Source: Corynebacterium humireducens NBRC 106098 = DSM 45392 (lineage in GTDB: Bacteria; Actinomycetota; Actinomycetes; Mycobacteriales; Mycobacteriaceae). From it: DNA of 64,000 nucleotides. The stretch covers positions 2,170,001 to 2,234,000 of the forward strand of contig NZ_CP005286.1 of assembly GCF_000819445.1 (NCBI RefSeq), given 5' to 3'. Every line of letters begins with the position of its first letter. The stretch's first letter is position 1. Under the pieces are notes generated by a model. That model was not told the origin of the DNA and ran no database searches. It saw only the letters and a program-made list of their open reading frames with translations. Below, piece after piece: positions 50,744 through 59,846 of this stretch. The position numbers were made by a program, and so were the translations under genes.

Positions 50744-51751
50744 ATGGATCTGCAGACCCTGTGGTTCATCCTCATCGCCGTCCTCTTCCTCGGGTACTTC
50801 GCCCTCGAGGGTTTCGACTTCGGCGTCGGCATGCTCCTGCCCTTCCTCGGCCGCGGGGAGGACAAGGAGGAACGCGCGCGGCGTCGTGACGCGGCGGTCC
50901 AGAGCATCGGCCCTGTGTGGGACGGCAACGAGGTGTGGCTCATCACCGCCGGTGGTGCGCTGTTCGCCGCGTTCCCGGAGTGGTACGCGACGATGTTCTC
51001 CGGTTTCTACCTGCCACTGCTGCTCATCCTGCTGGCCCTCATCATCCGTGGTGTGTCGCTGGAGTGGCGCACGAAGGTGGACACGCCGCAGTGGCGCCGT
51101 TACTCCGACATCGGCATCGGCATCGGTTCCTGGGTGCCGGCGATCCTGTGGGGCGTGGCGTTCGCGAACCTCGTGCGCGGTGTGCCGGTCGACGCGGCCC
51201 GGCAGATCCCCTCGGGTCTCGACGGCCTCGTCCAGCTCCTCAACCCCCTCGGCCTGCTCGGCGGCCTGGCGTTCGTGGGGGTCTTCGCCCTGCACGCCGC
51301 CACGTTCCTGGGGCTGAAGACCGCGGGTCCCCTGCGTGCCGACGCCCACCGCCTCGGCCGTCTCCTCACCGCCCCGGTGATCCTCCTGGTCGGCGGCTTC
51401 GCCCTGTGGCTGCAGCTGTCCCACGGCCGCCCGGAGACCTGGATCGCGGTGGCCGTGACGCTGGCCTGCCTGCTGCTCACCGTGGTTCTGCTGCTGCGTG
51501 GCCGGGACGGCCTGGCGTTCACCGCCACCTTCGTCGCCGTGCTGGGCCTCGGCGCGCTCATCTTCGGCGCGATGTTCCCGTACCTCATGCCGACCACGCT
51601 GGCCGACGGCGTCAGCCTCGACATCTGGAACTCCTCCAGCTCCGACTACACGCTGAAGATCATGTCCTGGGCGGCACTCTTCCTGGTGCCGGTCGTGCTC
51701 ATCGCCCAGGGCTGGACCTACTGGTCCTTCCGTCAGCGCATCCGCGCCTGA
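50744..51751 (+). CDS. cydB: Cytochrome bd oxidase subunit II
   Basis: A 335-residue subunit with about eight helices: WFILIAVLFLGYFALEGFDFGVGMLLP, then GPVWDGNEVWLITAGGALFAAFPEWYATMFSGFYLPLLLIL, the CydB signature. It partners CydA without binding heme itself. ATG 50744 lies two bases past the cydA stop, and its stop overlaps the cydD ATG by one base, so translation is coupled throughout. Confidence 0.97.
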   Translation: MDLQTLWFILIAVLFLGYFALEGFDFGVGMLLPFLGRGEDKEERARRRDAAVQSIGPVWDGNEVWLITAGGALFAAFPEWYATMFSGFYLPLLLILLALIIRGVSLEWRTKVDTPQWRRYSDIGIGIGSWVPAILWGVAFANLVRGVPVDAARQIPSGLDGLVQLLNPLGLLGGLAFVGVFALHAATFLGLKTAGPLRADAHRLGRLLTAPVILLVGGFALWLQLSHGRPETWIAVAVTLACLLLTVVLLLRGRDGLAFTATFVAVLGLGALIFGAMFPYLMPTTLADGVSLDIWNSSSSDYTLKIMSWAALFLVPVVLIAQGWTYWSFRQRIRA

Positions 51752-53322
51752 TGGCCACCGGGAGTGCCCGCCGCGCCCCGGTCGACCCGCGCCTGCTGCG
51801 GCTGGCGCCCCCGGTCCGGCGGCTGATCCTCCGGGCGGGTGCGGCCCAGGCCCTGACGACGGTGCTCGTCCTGGCCCGGGGCGTGCTGCTCGGGTGGGGT
51901 GCGGCCGAGCTCATCGTGGAGCGGGCCCTGCCGGGCTGGGTGCTGCCCGCGCTGCTGGCGGTCGTCCTCGCCCACGGCGGGGTCGCCTGGGTGGCGCAGC
52001 GCTGGTCCGCGGAGGGGGTCGGCGCGACCGTCGACACGCTGCGGTCCGCGGCGCTGCAGGCGCTGCGTCACCGTGACCCCCGCGCGGTGCAGGAGCAGTC
52101 CGGGCACTGGCGCACGGTGCTCACCTCGGGTCTGGATGACTTCCGCCCCTACCTCAGCGAGTTCCTGCCCGCCCTGGTCGCGGTCGTGCTGGCCACGCCG
52201 GCCGCACTGGCGGTGGTGTTCTGGGCGGACCCCGTCTCGGGGTTCCTGGCGCTGGTGACGCTGCCGCTCATCCCGGTGTTCATGATCCTCATCGGCACCC
52301 TCACCCGCGCGCACACCGAACGCCGCCTGCGCATCACCGCCGCCCTCGGCGGACAACTGGCGGACCTGCTCTCCGGGGCGCTCACGCTCCGCGCGCTGGG
52401 CAACACGGCGGGCCCGGCGCGGGAGGTGGAGGCGGCGGGGCGTCGGCACGCGAACGCCACGATGTCCGTGCTCAAGCTGGCGTTCCTGTCGTCCTTCGCC
52501 CTGGAGTTCATCGCGACGCTGTCCGTCGCGCTCGTCGCGGTCGGCATCGGACTGCGGCTTCTCGACGGCGGCCTCACCCTCGCCGCCGGCCTCATCGCAC
52601 TCATCATCATCCCGGAAGTCTACAACCCGGTCCGGCAGGTCGGCACGAGCTTCCACGCCGCGGTCGACGGTCTCGCGGCCGTCGAGGAGGTCCTCGAACT
52701 CGTCGACGCCCCCTCCCCCACCCCCTTCCTCCCGGAGCGGGTGCCGGGGGTCGGCCTCCGCATCGAGGACCTCTCGGTGCGCGGCCGCGACGGCGTGACA
52801 CCGCACGGACTCTCCTTCGACGCCGCGCCGGGCGAGGTCACCGTCCTCCACGGCCCCAACGGCTCGGGCAAGTCGACGGTCTTCCTCGCCGCCCTGGGTG
52901 TCCTGCCCGCCGGGCTGGTCGAGGGCCGGATCGAGGCCCCCGCCTCGGAGCTGATCTCCTTCCTCCCGGCGCGCCCGGTCCTCGTGCCCGGCACGGTGGC
53001 CACCAACCTCGCCCTGCTGGGTGCCCCGCCGACGGACACCGGAGTCGACATCGGGGTGCCCCTCGACCGGGAGATCGGCGCCCACGGGGCGGGCGTCTCC
53101 GCCGGTCAGGGGCAGCGCCTGGCGGTGTCACGCACCCTGGCGCGCGGTTCCGGTGAGCCGCACCTGCTGCTTCTCGACGAACCCACCGCCCACCTCAACG
53201 CCGAGCTCGTCATCGAGCTCGGGAGGCTGCTGCGCGACCGGGCGGCCGCCGGCGACACCGTCGTCGTCGCGTCGCACGACCCCCGCATCCTCGACATCGC
53301 CGATCAGGTGGTGACGCTGTGA
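51751..53322 (+). CDS. cydD: Thiol reductant ABC exporter subunit CydD
   Basis: A 523-residue fused ABC half-transporter: about six membrane helices in residues 25-330, then an ATPase domain with Walker A GPNGSGKS, signature VSAGQGQRLAVSRTLAR and Walker B HLLLLDEPTAHLNAE. With CydC it exports cysteine or glutathione-type thiols and is needed to assemble the bd oxidase. ATG 51751. The signature reads V-S-A-G-Q-G-Q, slightly unlike LSGGQ but normal for CydD. Confidence 0.94.
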   Translation: MATGSARRAPVDPRLLRLAPPVRRLILRAGAAQALTTVLVLARGVLLGWGAAELIVERALPGWVLPALLAVVLAHGGVAWVAQRWSAEGVGATVDTLRSAALQALRHRDPRAVQEQSGHWRTVLTSGLDDFRPYLSEFLPALVAVVLATPAALAVVFWADPVSGFLALVTLPLIPVFMILIGTLTRAHTERRLRITAALGGQLADLLSGALTLRALGNTAGPAREVEAAGRRHANATMSVLKLAFLSSFALEFIATLSVALVAVGIGLRLLDGGLTLAAGLIALIIIPEVYNPVRQVGTSFHAAVDGLAAVEEVLELVDAPSPTPFLPERVPGVGLRIEDLSVRGRDGVTPHGLSFDAAPGEVTVLHGPNGSGKSTVFLAALGVLPAGLVEGRIEAPASELISFLPARPVLVPGTVATNLALLGAPPTDTGVDIGVPLDREIGAHGAGVSAGQGQRLAVSRTLARGSGEPHLLLLDEPTAHLNAELVIELGRLLRDRAAAGDTVVVASHDPRILDIADQVVTL

Positions 53323-54902
53323 CTCTTCCGACCCGGCCGACCATGCCGACCATGCTCCACCTCGCCGGCGTCCGCCGCCGCGACCTCGTCCTCTCGATCC
53401 TCGCCGGGGCGGTCACGCTGCTCTCGGCGCTGAGCCTGACGGTGCTCTCGGGCTGGCTCATCACCCGCGCCTGGGAGATGCCGCCGGTGCTCGACCTGTC
53501 GGTGGCCATCACCGCGGTCCGCGCACTGGGCATCTCGCGGGCGGTGTTCCGCTACCTCGACCGGCTGGTGTCCCACCGGCTGGCACTCGACGCCCTGGCC
53601 ACCCTGCGGTCGCGGCTGTTCTCCTCGCTCGTGCGGGACGGCCACACCCGCACCCGCGGCGACGGTCTTGTCGCCCTGGTCGCGGACGCCGAACGCATCA
53701 CCGACCTCATCGTCCGCTCCCTCGTCCCGCGCGGCGTGGCCGTGGTGCTCTCCGTCGCGGCGGTGCTCGCCGCCGGTTGGCTGCACCCGCTCGCCGGGCT
53801 GACCCTGGCCGTGGCCTACCTGGTCACCGGCCTGCTCATCCCCCGCCTGGCGGTCCGCGCCGCCCGCACGGCGCGCCGCAGCGAGGCCGACGACGAGTGG
53901 GCCGTGGAGCTCGACCGGGTCCTCGACCACCGCGTCGAGTTCGAGGCCGCCGGCCTCGGCGAGGCCCGTACCGCGCAGGCCGCGGACGCCTCCACCCGCA
54001 GCAGCCGCGCGCGGGTGGCCGCCGAGAGGCCGCTGGCCCCGGCCGCCGCCGCCGAGGCGTGGACCACGGGTGTCACCGTGGTGGTGCTGCTGGCCATCGG
54101 TGCCCTCAGCTACACCGGCGACCCCACGTGGCTGGGCATGCTCATCATGCTGCCGCTGGCCGCCTTCGAGGCGCACGGGCCGCTGGCCGCCGCCGCCATC
54201 CACGCCGATGAGGCGGCCGCGGCGGAACGCCGCCTGTCCGCCCTGCTCTCGCCGCACGCACCGGAGACGACGGAGACAACGGCGGCGGTGGACGGGGGGA
54301 CGTCGGCAAGCGGGGAGCCGGAGGCCCTGCACGCCGCTGACCTGCGCTGCGCGTGGGGCGACCGCACGTGGAACCTCGACCTCGCGCCCGGCGCGCGGCA
54401 GGTCATCCGGGGGCCGAGCGGCTGCGGCAAGACGACGCTGCTGCTCACCCTCGCCGGGTTGCTGGAGCCGGCCGCGGGGGTGGTGACGCTGGGCGGTTCG
54501 CCGGATCCGGAGCTGCGCCGCCGGATGGTGCGGGTGCACACCGAGGACGAGTGGATCTTCGCCACCACCGTGCGGGAGAACCTGCGCGTGGCCAACCCGG
54601 ACGTCACCGAGGAGGTCATGTGGGAGGCGCTCGAAGCCGTCGGTCTGCGCCCCTGGCTGGAGGCGGCGGGCGGCCTGGATCTCGAGCTCGCCGACGGCGC
54701 GGGGTCGCTGTCCTCCGGGCAGCGGCGTCGTCTGCTGCTGGCCCGGGCGCTGTGTTCGGAGACTCCGGTGCTGCTTCTCGACGAACCCACCGCCCACATC
54801 ACCGCCGCCGACGCCGGCCCGCTGCTGGAGATGCTCACCGGGGGTCCTCTGCCGGGTCAGCGGGCGGAGCGGACCGTCGTCGTGGTCACCCACGAGGATT
54901 GA
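53319..54902 (+). CDS. cydC: Thiol reductant ABC exporter subunit CydC
   Basis: A 527-residue half-transporter: six-helix membrane domain (DLVLSILAGAVTLLSALSLTVLSGWLITRAWEM at the start), then an ATPase with Walker A GPSGCGKT, signature SLSSGQRRRLLLARALCSETP and Walker B VLLLDEPTAHI. GTG 53319 overlaps cydD by 4 bp. It is the last gene of the cyd operon; the end VVVVTHED is short of the usual C-terminal tail of some CydC proteins, so the D-loop/H-loop is just reached. No terminator was recognised before the next promoter. Confidence 0.94.
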   Translation: MTLPTRPTMPTMLHLAGVRRRDLVLSILAGAVTLLSALSLTVLSGWLITRAWEMPPVLDLSVAITAVRALGISRAVFRYLDRLVSHRLALDALATLRSRLFSSLVRDGHTRTRGDGLVALVADAERITDLIVRSLVPRGVAVVLSVAAVLAAGWLHPLAGLTLAVAYLVTGLLIPRLAVRAARTARRSEADDEWAVELDRVLDHRVEFEAAGLGEARTAQAADASTRSSRARVAAERPLAPAAAAEAWTTGVTVVVLLAIGALSYTGDPTWLGMLIMLPLAAFEAHGPLAAAAIHADEAAAAERRLSALLSPHAPETTETTAAVDGGTSASGEPEALHAADLRCAWGDRTWNLDLAPGARQVIRGPSGCGKTTLLLTLAGLLEPAAGVVTLGGSPDPELRRRMVRVHTEDEWIFATTVRENLRVANPDVTEEVMWEALEAVGLRPWLEAAGGLDLELADGAGSLSSGQRRRLLLARALCSETPVLLLDEPTAHITAADAGPLLEMLTGGPLPGQRAERTVVVVTHED

Positions 54903-54929
54903 TAGGTACGTCACTCTTTTCCAAATCCA

Positions 54930-54980
54930 TTGACAGCTGCAGCCAATATTGCTACCATTGAGGTATACCCCATAGGGTAT
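54930..54980 (+). promoter_or_regulatory. Peroxiredoxin promoter with CsoR-type palindrome
   Basis: -35 TTGACA at 54930-54935 and -10 TACCAT at 54953-54958, spacer 17. Starting 6 bases after the -10 is ATACCC-CATA-GGGTAT (54965-54980), a perfect 6-bp inverted repeat with N4, the layout of CsoR-family operators (TACCC-N4-GGGTA). It covers the transcription start, as a repressor site would. Confidence 0.65.
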
Positions 54981-55021
54981 CGATAAATCCCATTTCCCCC
55001 ACCCCGAGAAGGAGCGATCTC

Positions 55022-55744
55022 ATGACCGAGACCACCACCGACACCCAGCAGACCTACCACATGCCCCGCATCGGAGACGCAGCTCCGGAGTTCACCGCCG
55101 AGTCCACCCAGGGCCCGGTCAACTTCCCCTCCGACTACAAGGGCAAGTGGGTCATCCTCTTCTCCCACCCCGCCGACTTCACCCCGGTGTGCACCTCCGA
55201 GTTCATGACCTTCGCGGTCATGGAGGACGAGTTCCGCAAGTACAACACCGAGCTGGTCGGCGTCTCCGTGGACGGCCTGTACAGCCACATCGCCTGGCTG
55301 CGCACCATCCGCGAGAAGATGGAGTTCCGCGGCTGGAAGAACGTGGACGTCAAGTTCCCCCTCATCGACGACGTGTCCATGAACGTCTCCCGCAAGTACG
55401 GCATGATCATGCCGGGCGAGGCCGAGACCTCCGCCGTCCGCGCGGTCTTCATCATCGACCCCGAGGCCAAGGTCCGCACCATCCTCTACTATCCGCTGTC
55501 GACCGGCCGTAACTTCGACGAGATCCTGCGCGTGGTCAAGGCCCTGCAGACCGCCGACGAGTTCAACGTCGCCACCCCCGCCGACTGGCGTCCGGGTGAG
55601 CGCGTCATCGTGCCGACCGCCGGCTCCTGCGGCGTCGCCGAGAACCGCATGACCGGTGGCGAGGAGGACGTCGAGTGCGTCGACTGGTTCTTCTGCACGA
55701 AGGCGATCGACGAGGAGACCGTCGAGAAGGCCATCCAGAAGTAA
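55022..55744 (+). CDS. Peroxiredoxin, Prx6 / archaeal AhpC-like class
   Basis: A 240-residue thiol peroxidase. The peroxidatic Cys57 is in FSHPADFTPVCTSEF; the C-terminal domain carries Cys203 (GSCGVAENR), Cys219 and Cys225 (VECVDWFFCTK), the arrangement of archaeal-type Prx6 enzymes, one of which would be the resolving cysteine. It reduces H2O2, alkyl hydroperoxides or peroxynitrite. ATG 55022 follows AAGGAG. The gene is single, with its own promoter and terminator. The CsoR-type operator at its start is the notable point. Confidence 0.93.
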   Translation: MTETTTDTQQTYHMPRIGDAAPEFTAESTQGPVNFPSDYKGKWVILFSHPADFTPVCTSEFMTFAVMEDEFRKYNTELVGVSVDGLYSHIAWLRTIREKMEFRGWKNVDVKFPLIDDVSMNVSRKYGMIMPGEAETSAVRAVFIIDPEAKVRTILYYPLSTGRNFDEILRVVKALQTADEFNVATPADWRPGERVIVPTAGSCGVAENRMTGGEEDVECVDWFFCTKAIDEETVEKAIQK

Positions 55745-55758
55745 CCCCCGCTTATCGA

Positions 55759-55791
55759 CGCCCCGGTGCTCCCCGAGCAGCGGGGCGTTTT
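55759..55791 (+). terminator. Terminator of the peroxiredoxin gene
   Basis: Stem CGCCCCG / CGGGGCG with inner GCTC/GAGC, followed by TTTT, 15 bases after the stop. Its first bases overlap the minus-strand near-copy of the recurrent 12-bp motif. Confidence 0.88.
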
Positions 55792-55814
55792 CGCACCCCA
55801 CCAGAAAGGCCGCA

Positions 55815-56780
55815 GTGAGCGACACCCACTCCCTCCTCCGACACGTCCCGGTCCCCCTCTTCGCCGCCGTCATGGGCCTCGGCGGCCTGTCCCTCGCCTG
55901 GCGACGCGCCGCCCTCGTCTGGGACCTCCCCTCCTGGCCCTGGCACATCCTCTTCGGCGTGACGGTCGCCGTCTTCCTCCTCGTCGCCGGCGCCTACCTG
56001 GCCAAGCTCATCCGCCACCCCGACGCCGTCCGCGCGGACGTCACCCACCCGATCCGCATGGCCTTCGTGCCGACGATCACCATCTCCCTGCTGCTCCTCG
56101 CCACCGGCTTCAGCGACATCGCCCCCGCCCTCGCCCGGGGCCTGTGGTGGACCGGCGCGGTCGGCCACCTCGTGGCCACCCTCTACGTCATCAGCTCCTG
56201 GTTCGGCCGGAAGGACATCAACCGCGACACCATGACCCCGGCGTGGCTGATCCCCATCGTCGGCAACGTGGTCACGCCGCTGGCCGCCCCCACCGTGGGC
56301 AACCTGGAGCTGGCCTGGTTCTCCTTCGGCATCGGCGTCATCTTCTGGCTGGGGCTGTGGCCGATGCTGCTCAACCGCGTCCTCGTCCACGACAACCCGC
56401 TGCCGACGAAGCTGACCCCGACGATCGCCATCTTCCTGGCCCCGCCGTCGGTCATCGCCCTGTCCTGGCAGCAGCTCACGGGCCACCTCGCCGACCCCGT
56501 CGGCGTCATCCTGCACGCCGCCGCCGTGTTCTTCGCCCTCCTGCTGCTCAGCCAGGTCCCCCGCCTGGTGCGACTGCCCTTCTCCCTGCCGATCCTCGCC
56601 TACACCTTCCCCGTGGCCACCGTCGCCACCGTCACCGTCGCGATGGCCGGCGCCACCGGCTCCGGTTTCCACGCCGCCCTGGCGGTCATCGCCCTGGCCG
56701 CCGCCACCGGCATCGTCCTCGGCGCCGTCGTCCGTGTCGCCTGGGGCACCGTCCGGGGTGAGGTCCTCGTCGCCGAGTGA
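55815..56780 (+). CDS. SLAC1/TehA-family anion channel or transporter
   Basis: A 321-residue protein with ten predicted helices. It begins LRHVPVPLFAAVMGLGGLSLAWRRA, the family N-terminus, and has the central P-x-x-G-N-x-V-T-P-L-A (WLIPIVGNVVTPLAAPTVG), FGIGVIFWLGLWPMLLNRVL and IAIFLAPPSVIAL motifs of TehA/SLAC1. Homologues carry anions such as chloride, nitrate, sulfite or tellurite; the substrate here is unknown. GTG 55815 with AGAAAGG upstream. It ends next to a hairpin shared with actA (convergent). Confidence 0.88.
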   Translation: MSDTHSLLRHVPVPLFAAVMGLGGLSLAWRRAALVWDLPSWPWHILFGVTVAVFLLVAGAYLAKLIRHPDAVRADVTHPIRMAFVPTITISLLLLATGFSDIAPALARGLWWTGAVGHLVATLYVISSWFGRKDINRDTMTPAWLIPIVGNVVTPLAAPTVGNLELAWFSFGIGVIFWLGLWPMLLNRVLVHDNPLPTKLTPTIAIFLAPPSVIALSWQQLTGHLADPVGVILHAAAVFFALLLLSQVPRLVRLPFSLPILAYTFPVATVATVTVAMAGATGSGFHAALAVIALAAATGIVLGAVVRVAWGTVRGEVLVAE

Positions 56781-56796
56781 CCCCCGGGAACGGCGA

Positions 56797-56832
56797 ACCC
56801 CCGCCGCCCGCGGTGATGCGGGTGACGGGGGT
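56797..56832. terminator. Hairpin between the anion channel and actA
   Basis: ACCCCCG (56797-56803) pairs with CGGGGGT (56826-56832) and CCCGC with GCGGG inside. It lies 16 bases past the channel stop and 21 bases from the actA stop. Confidence 0.7.
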
Positions 56833-56853
56833 GTCGTCGACAAGCGGCAGGTG

Positions 56854-58356
56854 CTACTTCTGCATGGAACCGGTCTCCAGCAGGCGCTGGTGGAAGGAGA
56901 ACGCGGTTGCCAGGTCGTGCGGGGTCTGCTGGAACTTGGACTTGTTCGCACGCTCGACGTACTCCTCGAGCAGCGGGCGGTAGGACGGGTGCGCGACGGA
57001 GATCATCTTGGCGACACGGTCACGCGGAGCCAGGCCACGCAGGTCGGCGACACCGTACTCGGTGATGACGACCATGGCGTCGTGCTCGGTGTGGTCGATG
57101 TGCGACGCGAACGGGACGATCGAGGAGATCGCGCCGTCCTTGGCGTCGGACGGGGAGATGAAGGTGGAGATGCGCGCGTTACGGGTGAAGTCACCGGAAC
57201 CGCCGATGCCGTTCATGATGCGCTGGCCGGCGACGTGGGTGGAGTTGATGTTGCCGTAGATGTCGGCCTCGATCATGCCGTTGGAGGAGATCAGGCCCAC
57301 GCGGCGGATGACCTCCGGGTGGTTGGACACCTGCAGCGGACGCAGGATGATCGACTCGCGGTAGCGCTTGGCCTCCGCGTTCATCTTCTCGGCGTACTCC
57401 GGGGAGAGGGAGAAGGAGGTGGCGGACGCGACGGTCATCTTGCCGGCGTCGATCAGGTCGACCATGCCGTCCTGGATGACCTCGGTGTAGGCCTCGATCT
57501 TCTCGAACTTGGAATCCAGCAGGCCGGCCATCACGGCGTTCGGGACGTTGCCGACACCGGACTGCATGATGTAGTTGTCGTACGCCAGGCGGCCGCCCTT
57601 GACCTCGCCCTCCAGGAAGTCGAGGAAGTAGCCGGCGATCTTCTGGGAGGTCTCGTCGACCGGCTTGAACGGGGCGTTACGGTCCGGGGCGTTGGTCTCG
57701 ACGACGGCGACGACCTTGGAGATGTCGATGTCGATGTAGGTCTTGCCGATGCGGTCACCGGAGTTGATGATCGGGATCGGGGTACGGTTCGGCAGGTGAC
57801 CGATGCGGTAGACGTCGGCCATGCCCTCCAGGTCGACGGACTGCCACTCGTTGACCTCGATGATGATCTTCTTGGCGGCGTCCAGGTAGTCGACGTTGTT
57901 GCCGACACCGGAGGACGGGATCAGGTGGCCCTCCTCGGTGATGCGGGTCGCCTCGACGACGGCCACGTCCAGCTGGCCGAAGAAGCCGTGCTCCACGTAC
58001 TGGCCGGAGTGGGACAGGTGGATGTCCTGGTACTTCATCTCGCCGGAGTTGATGGCGTTACGCATGACCGGGTCCGACTGGTACGGCATGCGGTAGTTGA
58101 TCGCACCGGCCTCAGCCATGACGCCGTCACAGTCCGGGGCGGTGGAGGCGCCGGTGTAGACGTCGATCTTGTAGGTCTCGCCCTTGGCCTGTGCCTCCTT
58201 GGCACGGTTGGCGATCGCGGTCGGGAGCGCCTTCGGGTAGGCAGCACCGGTGAAGCCGGACATACCGACCTTGTCACCGTGGTCGATGAACTGTGCAGCC
58301 TCGTCAGCGGACATGACCTTGCCACGCAGAAGGGCGTTGGCGATGCGATCGGACAT
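56854..58356 (-). CDS. actA: Succinyl-CoA:acetate CoA-transferase (acetyl-CoA hydrolase/transferase family)
   Basis: A 500-residue CoA-transferase orthologous in position and sequence pattern to C. glutamicum ActA (Cat), which moves CoA from succinyl-CoA to acetate, closing the TCA cycle while activating acetate. Family motifs are SGFTGAAYPKALP near the N-terminus, SGVGNNVDYLDAAKKIIIEV, the catalytic Glu region MIEADIYGNINSTHVAGQRIMNGIGGSGDF with the oxyanion loop GIGGSGDF, and ITEYGVADLRG. Start ATG at 58356 follows GGAGGT. RamA controls acetate genes in C. glutamicum; no clear RamA cluster was identified in the 260-bp actA upstream region. Confidence 0.95.
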   Translation of the reverse strand: MSDRIANALLRGKVMSADEAAQFIDHGDKVGMSGFTGAAYPKALPTAIANRAKEAQAKGETYKIDVYTGASTAPDCDGVMAEAGAINYRMPYQSDPVMRNAINSGEMKYQDIHLSHSGQYVEHGFFGQLDVAVVEATRITEEGHLIPSSGVGNNVDYLDAAKKIIIEVNEWQSVDLEGMADVYRIGHLPNRTPIPIINSGDRIGKTYIDIDISKVVAVVETNAPDRNAPFKPVDETSQKIAGYFLDFLEGEVKGGRLAYDNYIMQSGVGNVPNAVMAGLLDSKFEKIEAYTEVIQDGMVDLIDAGKMTVASATSFSLSPEYAEKMNAEAKRYRESIILRPLQVSNHPEVIRRVGLISSNGMIEADIYGNINSTHVAGQRIMNGIGGSGDFTRNARISTFISPSDAKDGAISSIVPFASHIDHTEHDAMVVITEYGVADLRGLAPRDRVAKMISVAHPSYRPLLEEYVERANKSKFQQTPHDLATAFSFHQRLLETGSMQK

Positions 58357-58627
58357 GAAGTACCTCCTGATTACCGGGCCCGGACATAGGTGTCCACGGC
58401 CCGCAGTGTCTGTGAGAGTTGTCGGCCGGCTCCCCGCCCGAGGAGATGTAGTGTCAGCTCGGTTACATTGGGGGCCGTTTAGTTACGGTGACCACATTAG
58501 CGGAAATAGCGTGATCCCGCCTAAAAGCACGCAACTGTGTTAATTCTACGGCACCAACTGCGGAAACGTCCGGAAAAGACCGCTCCTGGTTTGGGGGTTA
58601 CCACCCCCGCGGGGGAGAATGGGGGCT

Positions 58628-59773
58628 GTGACTGTGAAGATCGGATCCCTGACGCTCAACTCCCCCGTGGTACTGGCCCCCATGGCCGGTGTCACCAACG
58701 TGGCGTTCCGCACGCTGTGCCGTGAGCAGGAGATCGAGAAGACGGGCACCGTCTCCGGCCTCTACGTCTGCGAGATGATCACCGCCCGCGCCCTCGTGGA
58801 ACGCAACGAGAAGACGCTCCACATGACGACCTTCGCCCCGGACGAGAACCCGCGCAGCATGCAGCTGTACACCACCGACCCGGAGTACACCTACAAGGCT
58901 GCGAAGATGATCGTCGACGAGAACATGGCCGACCACATCGACATGAACTTCGGCTGCCCCGTCCCCAAGGTGACCCGCCGCGGCGGCGGTTCGGCCCTCC
59001 CCTACAAGCGCCGCCTCTTCGGCAACATCGTCGCCGCCGCCGTCCGGGCCACCGAGGGCACGGATATCCCGGTGACCGTGAAGTTCCGCGTGGGCATCGA
59101 CGACGAGCACCACACGCATCTCGACGCCGGCCGCATCGCCGTCGAGGAGGGCGCTGCCGCCGTGGCGCTGCACGCCCGCACCGCCGCCCAGCGCTACTCC
59201 GGTGCCGCGGACTGGTCCCAGATCACCGCCCTCGTCGAGCACCTCGACGGTTCCGGCATCCCCGTCCTGGGCAACGGCGACATCTTCGCCGCCGGCGACG
59301 CCCGCCGCATGATGGAGGAGACGGGCTGCGACGGGGTCGTCGTCGGCCGCGGCTGCCTCGGCCGCCCGTGGCTGTTCGCCGAACTCTCCGCCGAACTGCG
59401 CGGGGAGCCGCTCCCACCCACCCCCACACTCGGGGAGGTGACCCGGATCATCATCCGGCACGCGGAGCTGCTCGCGGAACACAACGGCGAGGAGCACGCC
59501 TGCCGCGACCTGCGCAAGCACATGGGATGGTACCTGCGCGGCTTCCCGGTCGGCGGCGAGGTCCGCTCCCAGCTGGCCCGCATCTCGACGCTGGCTGACC
59601 TGCGGGAACTGCTCGCCCCCTGGGCCGACTCCGAGGTCATCGCGGAGGATTCCGACGGCGCCCGCGGACGTCAGGGCTCCCCCTCGAAGGTGGCGCTGCC
59701 CGACGGTTGGCTCGACGATCCCGAGGACGACACCGTCCCGGAGGGCGCCGAGATCATGCACTCCGGCGGATAA
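58628..59773 (+). CDS. dus: tRNA-dihydrouridine synthase
   Basis: Reduces specific uridines in the tRNA D-loop with FMN and NADPH. The 381-residue protein has PVVLAPMAGVTNVAFRTLCRE (FMN site), MNFGCPVPKVTRRGGGSAL with the catalytic Cys, VTVKFRVGIDDEHHTHLDAG, LHARTAAQRYSGAADWSQI, VLGNGDIFAAGDARRMMEETGCDGVVVGRGCLGRPWLF, all as in the DusB/NifR3 family. GTG 58628 is chosen over ATG 58619, which would sit two bases from the GGGGGAG. The C-terminal 40 residues are an acidic extension. Confidence 0.93.
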   Translation: MTVKIGSLTLNSPVVLAPMAGVTNVAFRTLCREQEIEKTGTVSGLYVCEMITARALVERNEKTLHMTTFAPDENPRSMQLYTTDPEYTYKAAKMIVDENMADHIDMNFGCPVPKVTRRGGGSALPYKRRLFGNIVAAAVRATEGTDIPVTVKFRVGIDDEHHTHLDAGRIAVEEGAAAVALHARTAAQRYSGAADWSQITALVEHLDGSGIPVLGNGDIFAAGDARRMMEETGCDGVVVGRGCLGRPWLFAELSAELRGEPLPPTPTLGEVTRIIIRHAELLAEHNGEEHACRDLRKHMGWYLRGFPVGGEVRSQLARISTLADLRELLAPWADSEVIAEDSDGARGRQGSPSKVALPDGWLDDPEDDTVPEGAEIMHSGG

Positions 59774-59846
59774 CGGGTCCGACTTTCATCAGCGTGTCCC
59801 CGCGCTGGACAGGCGATTCCCTTCTCCACCTCTTATGATTGTCTCC

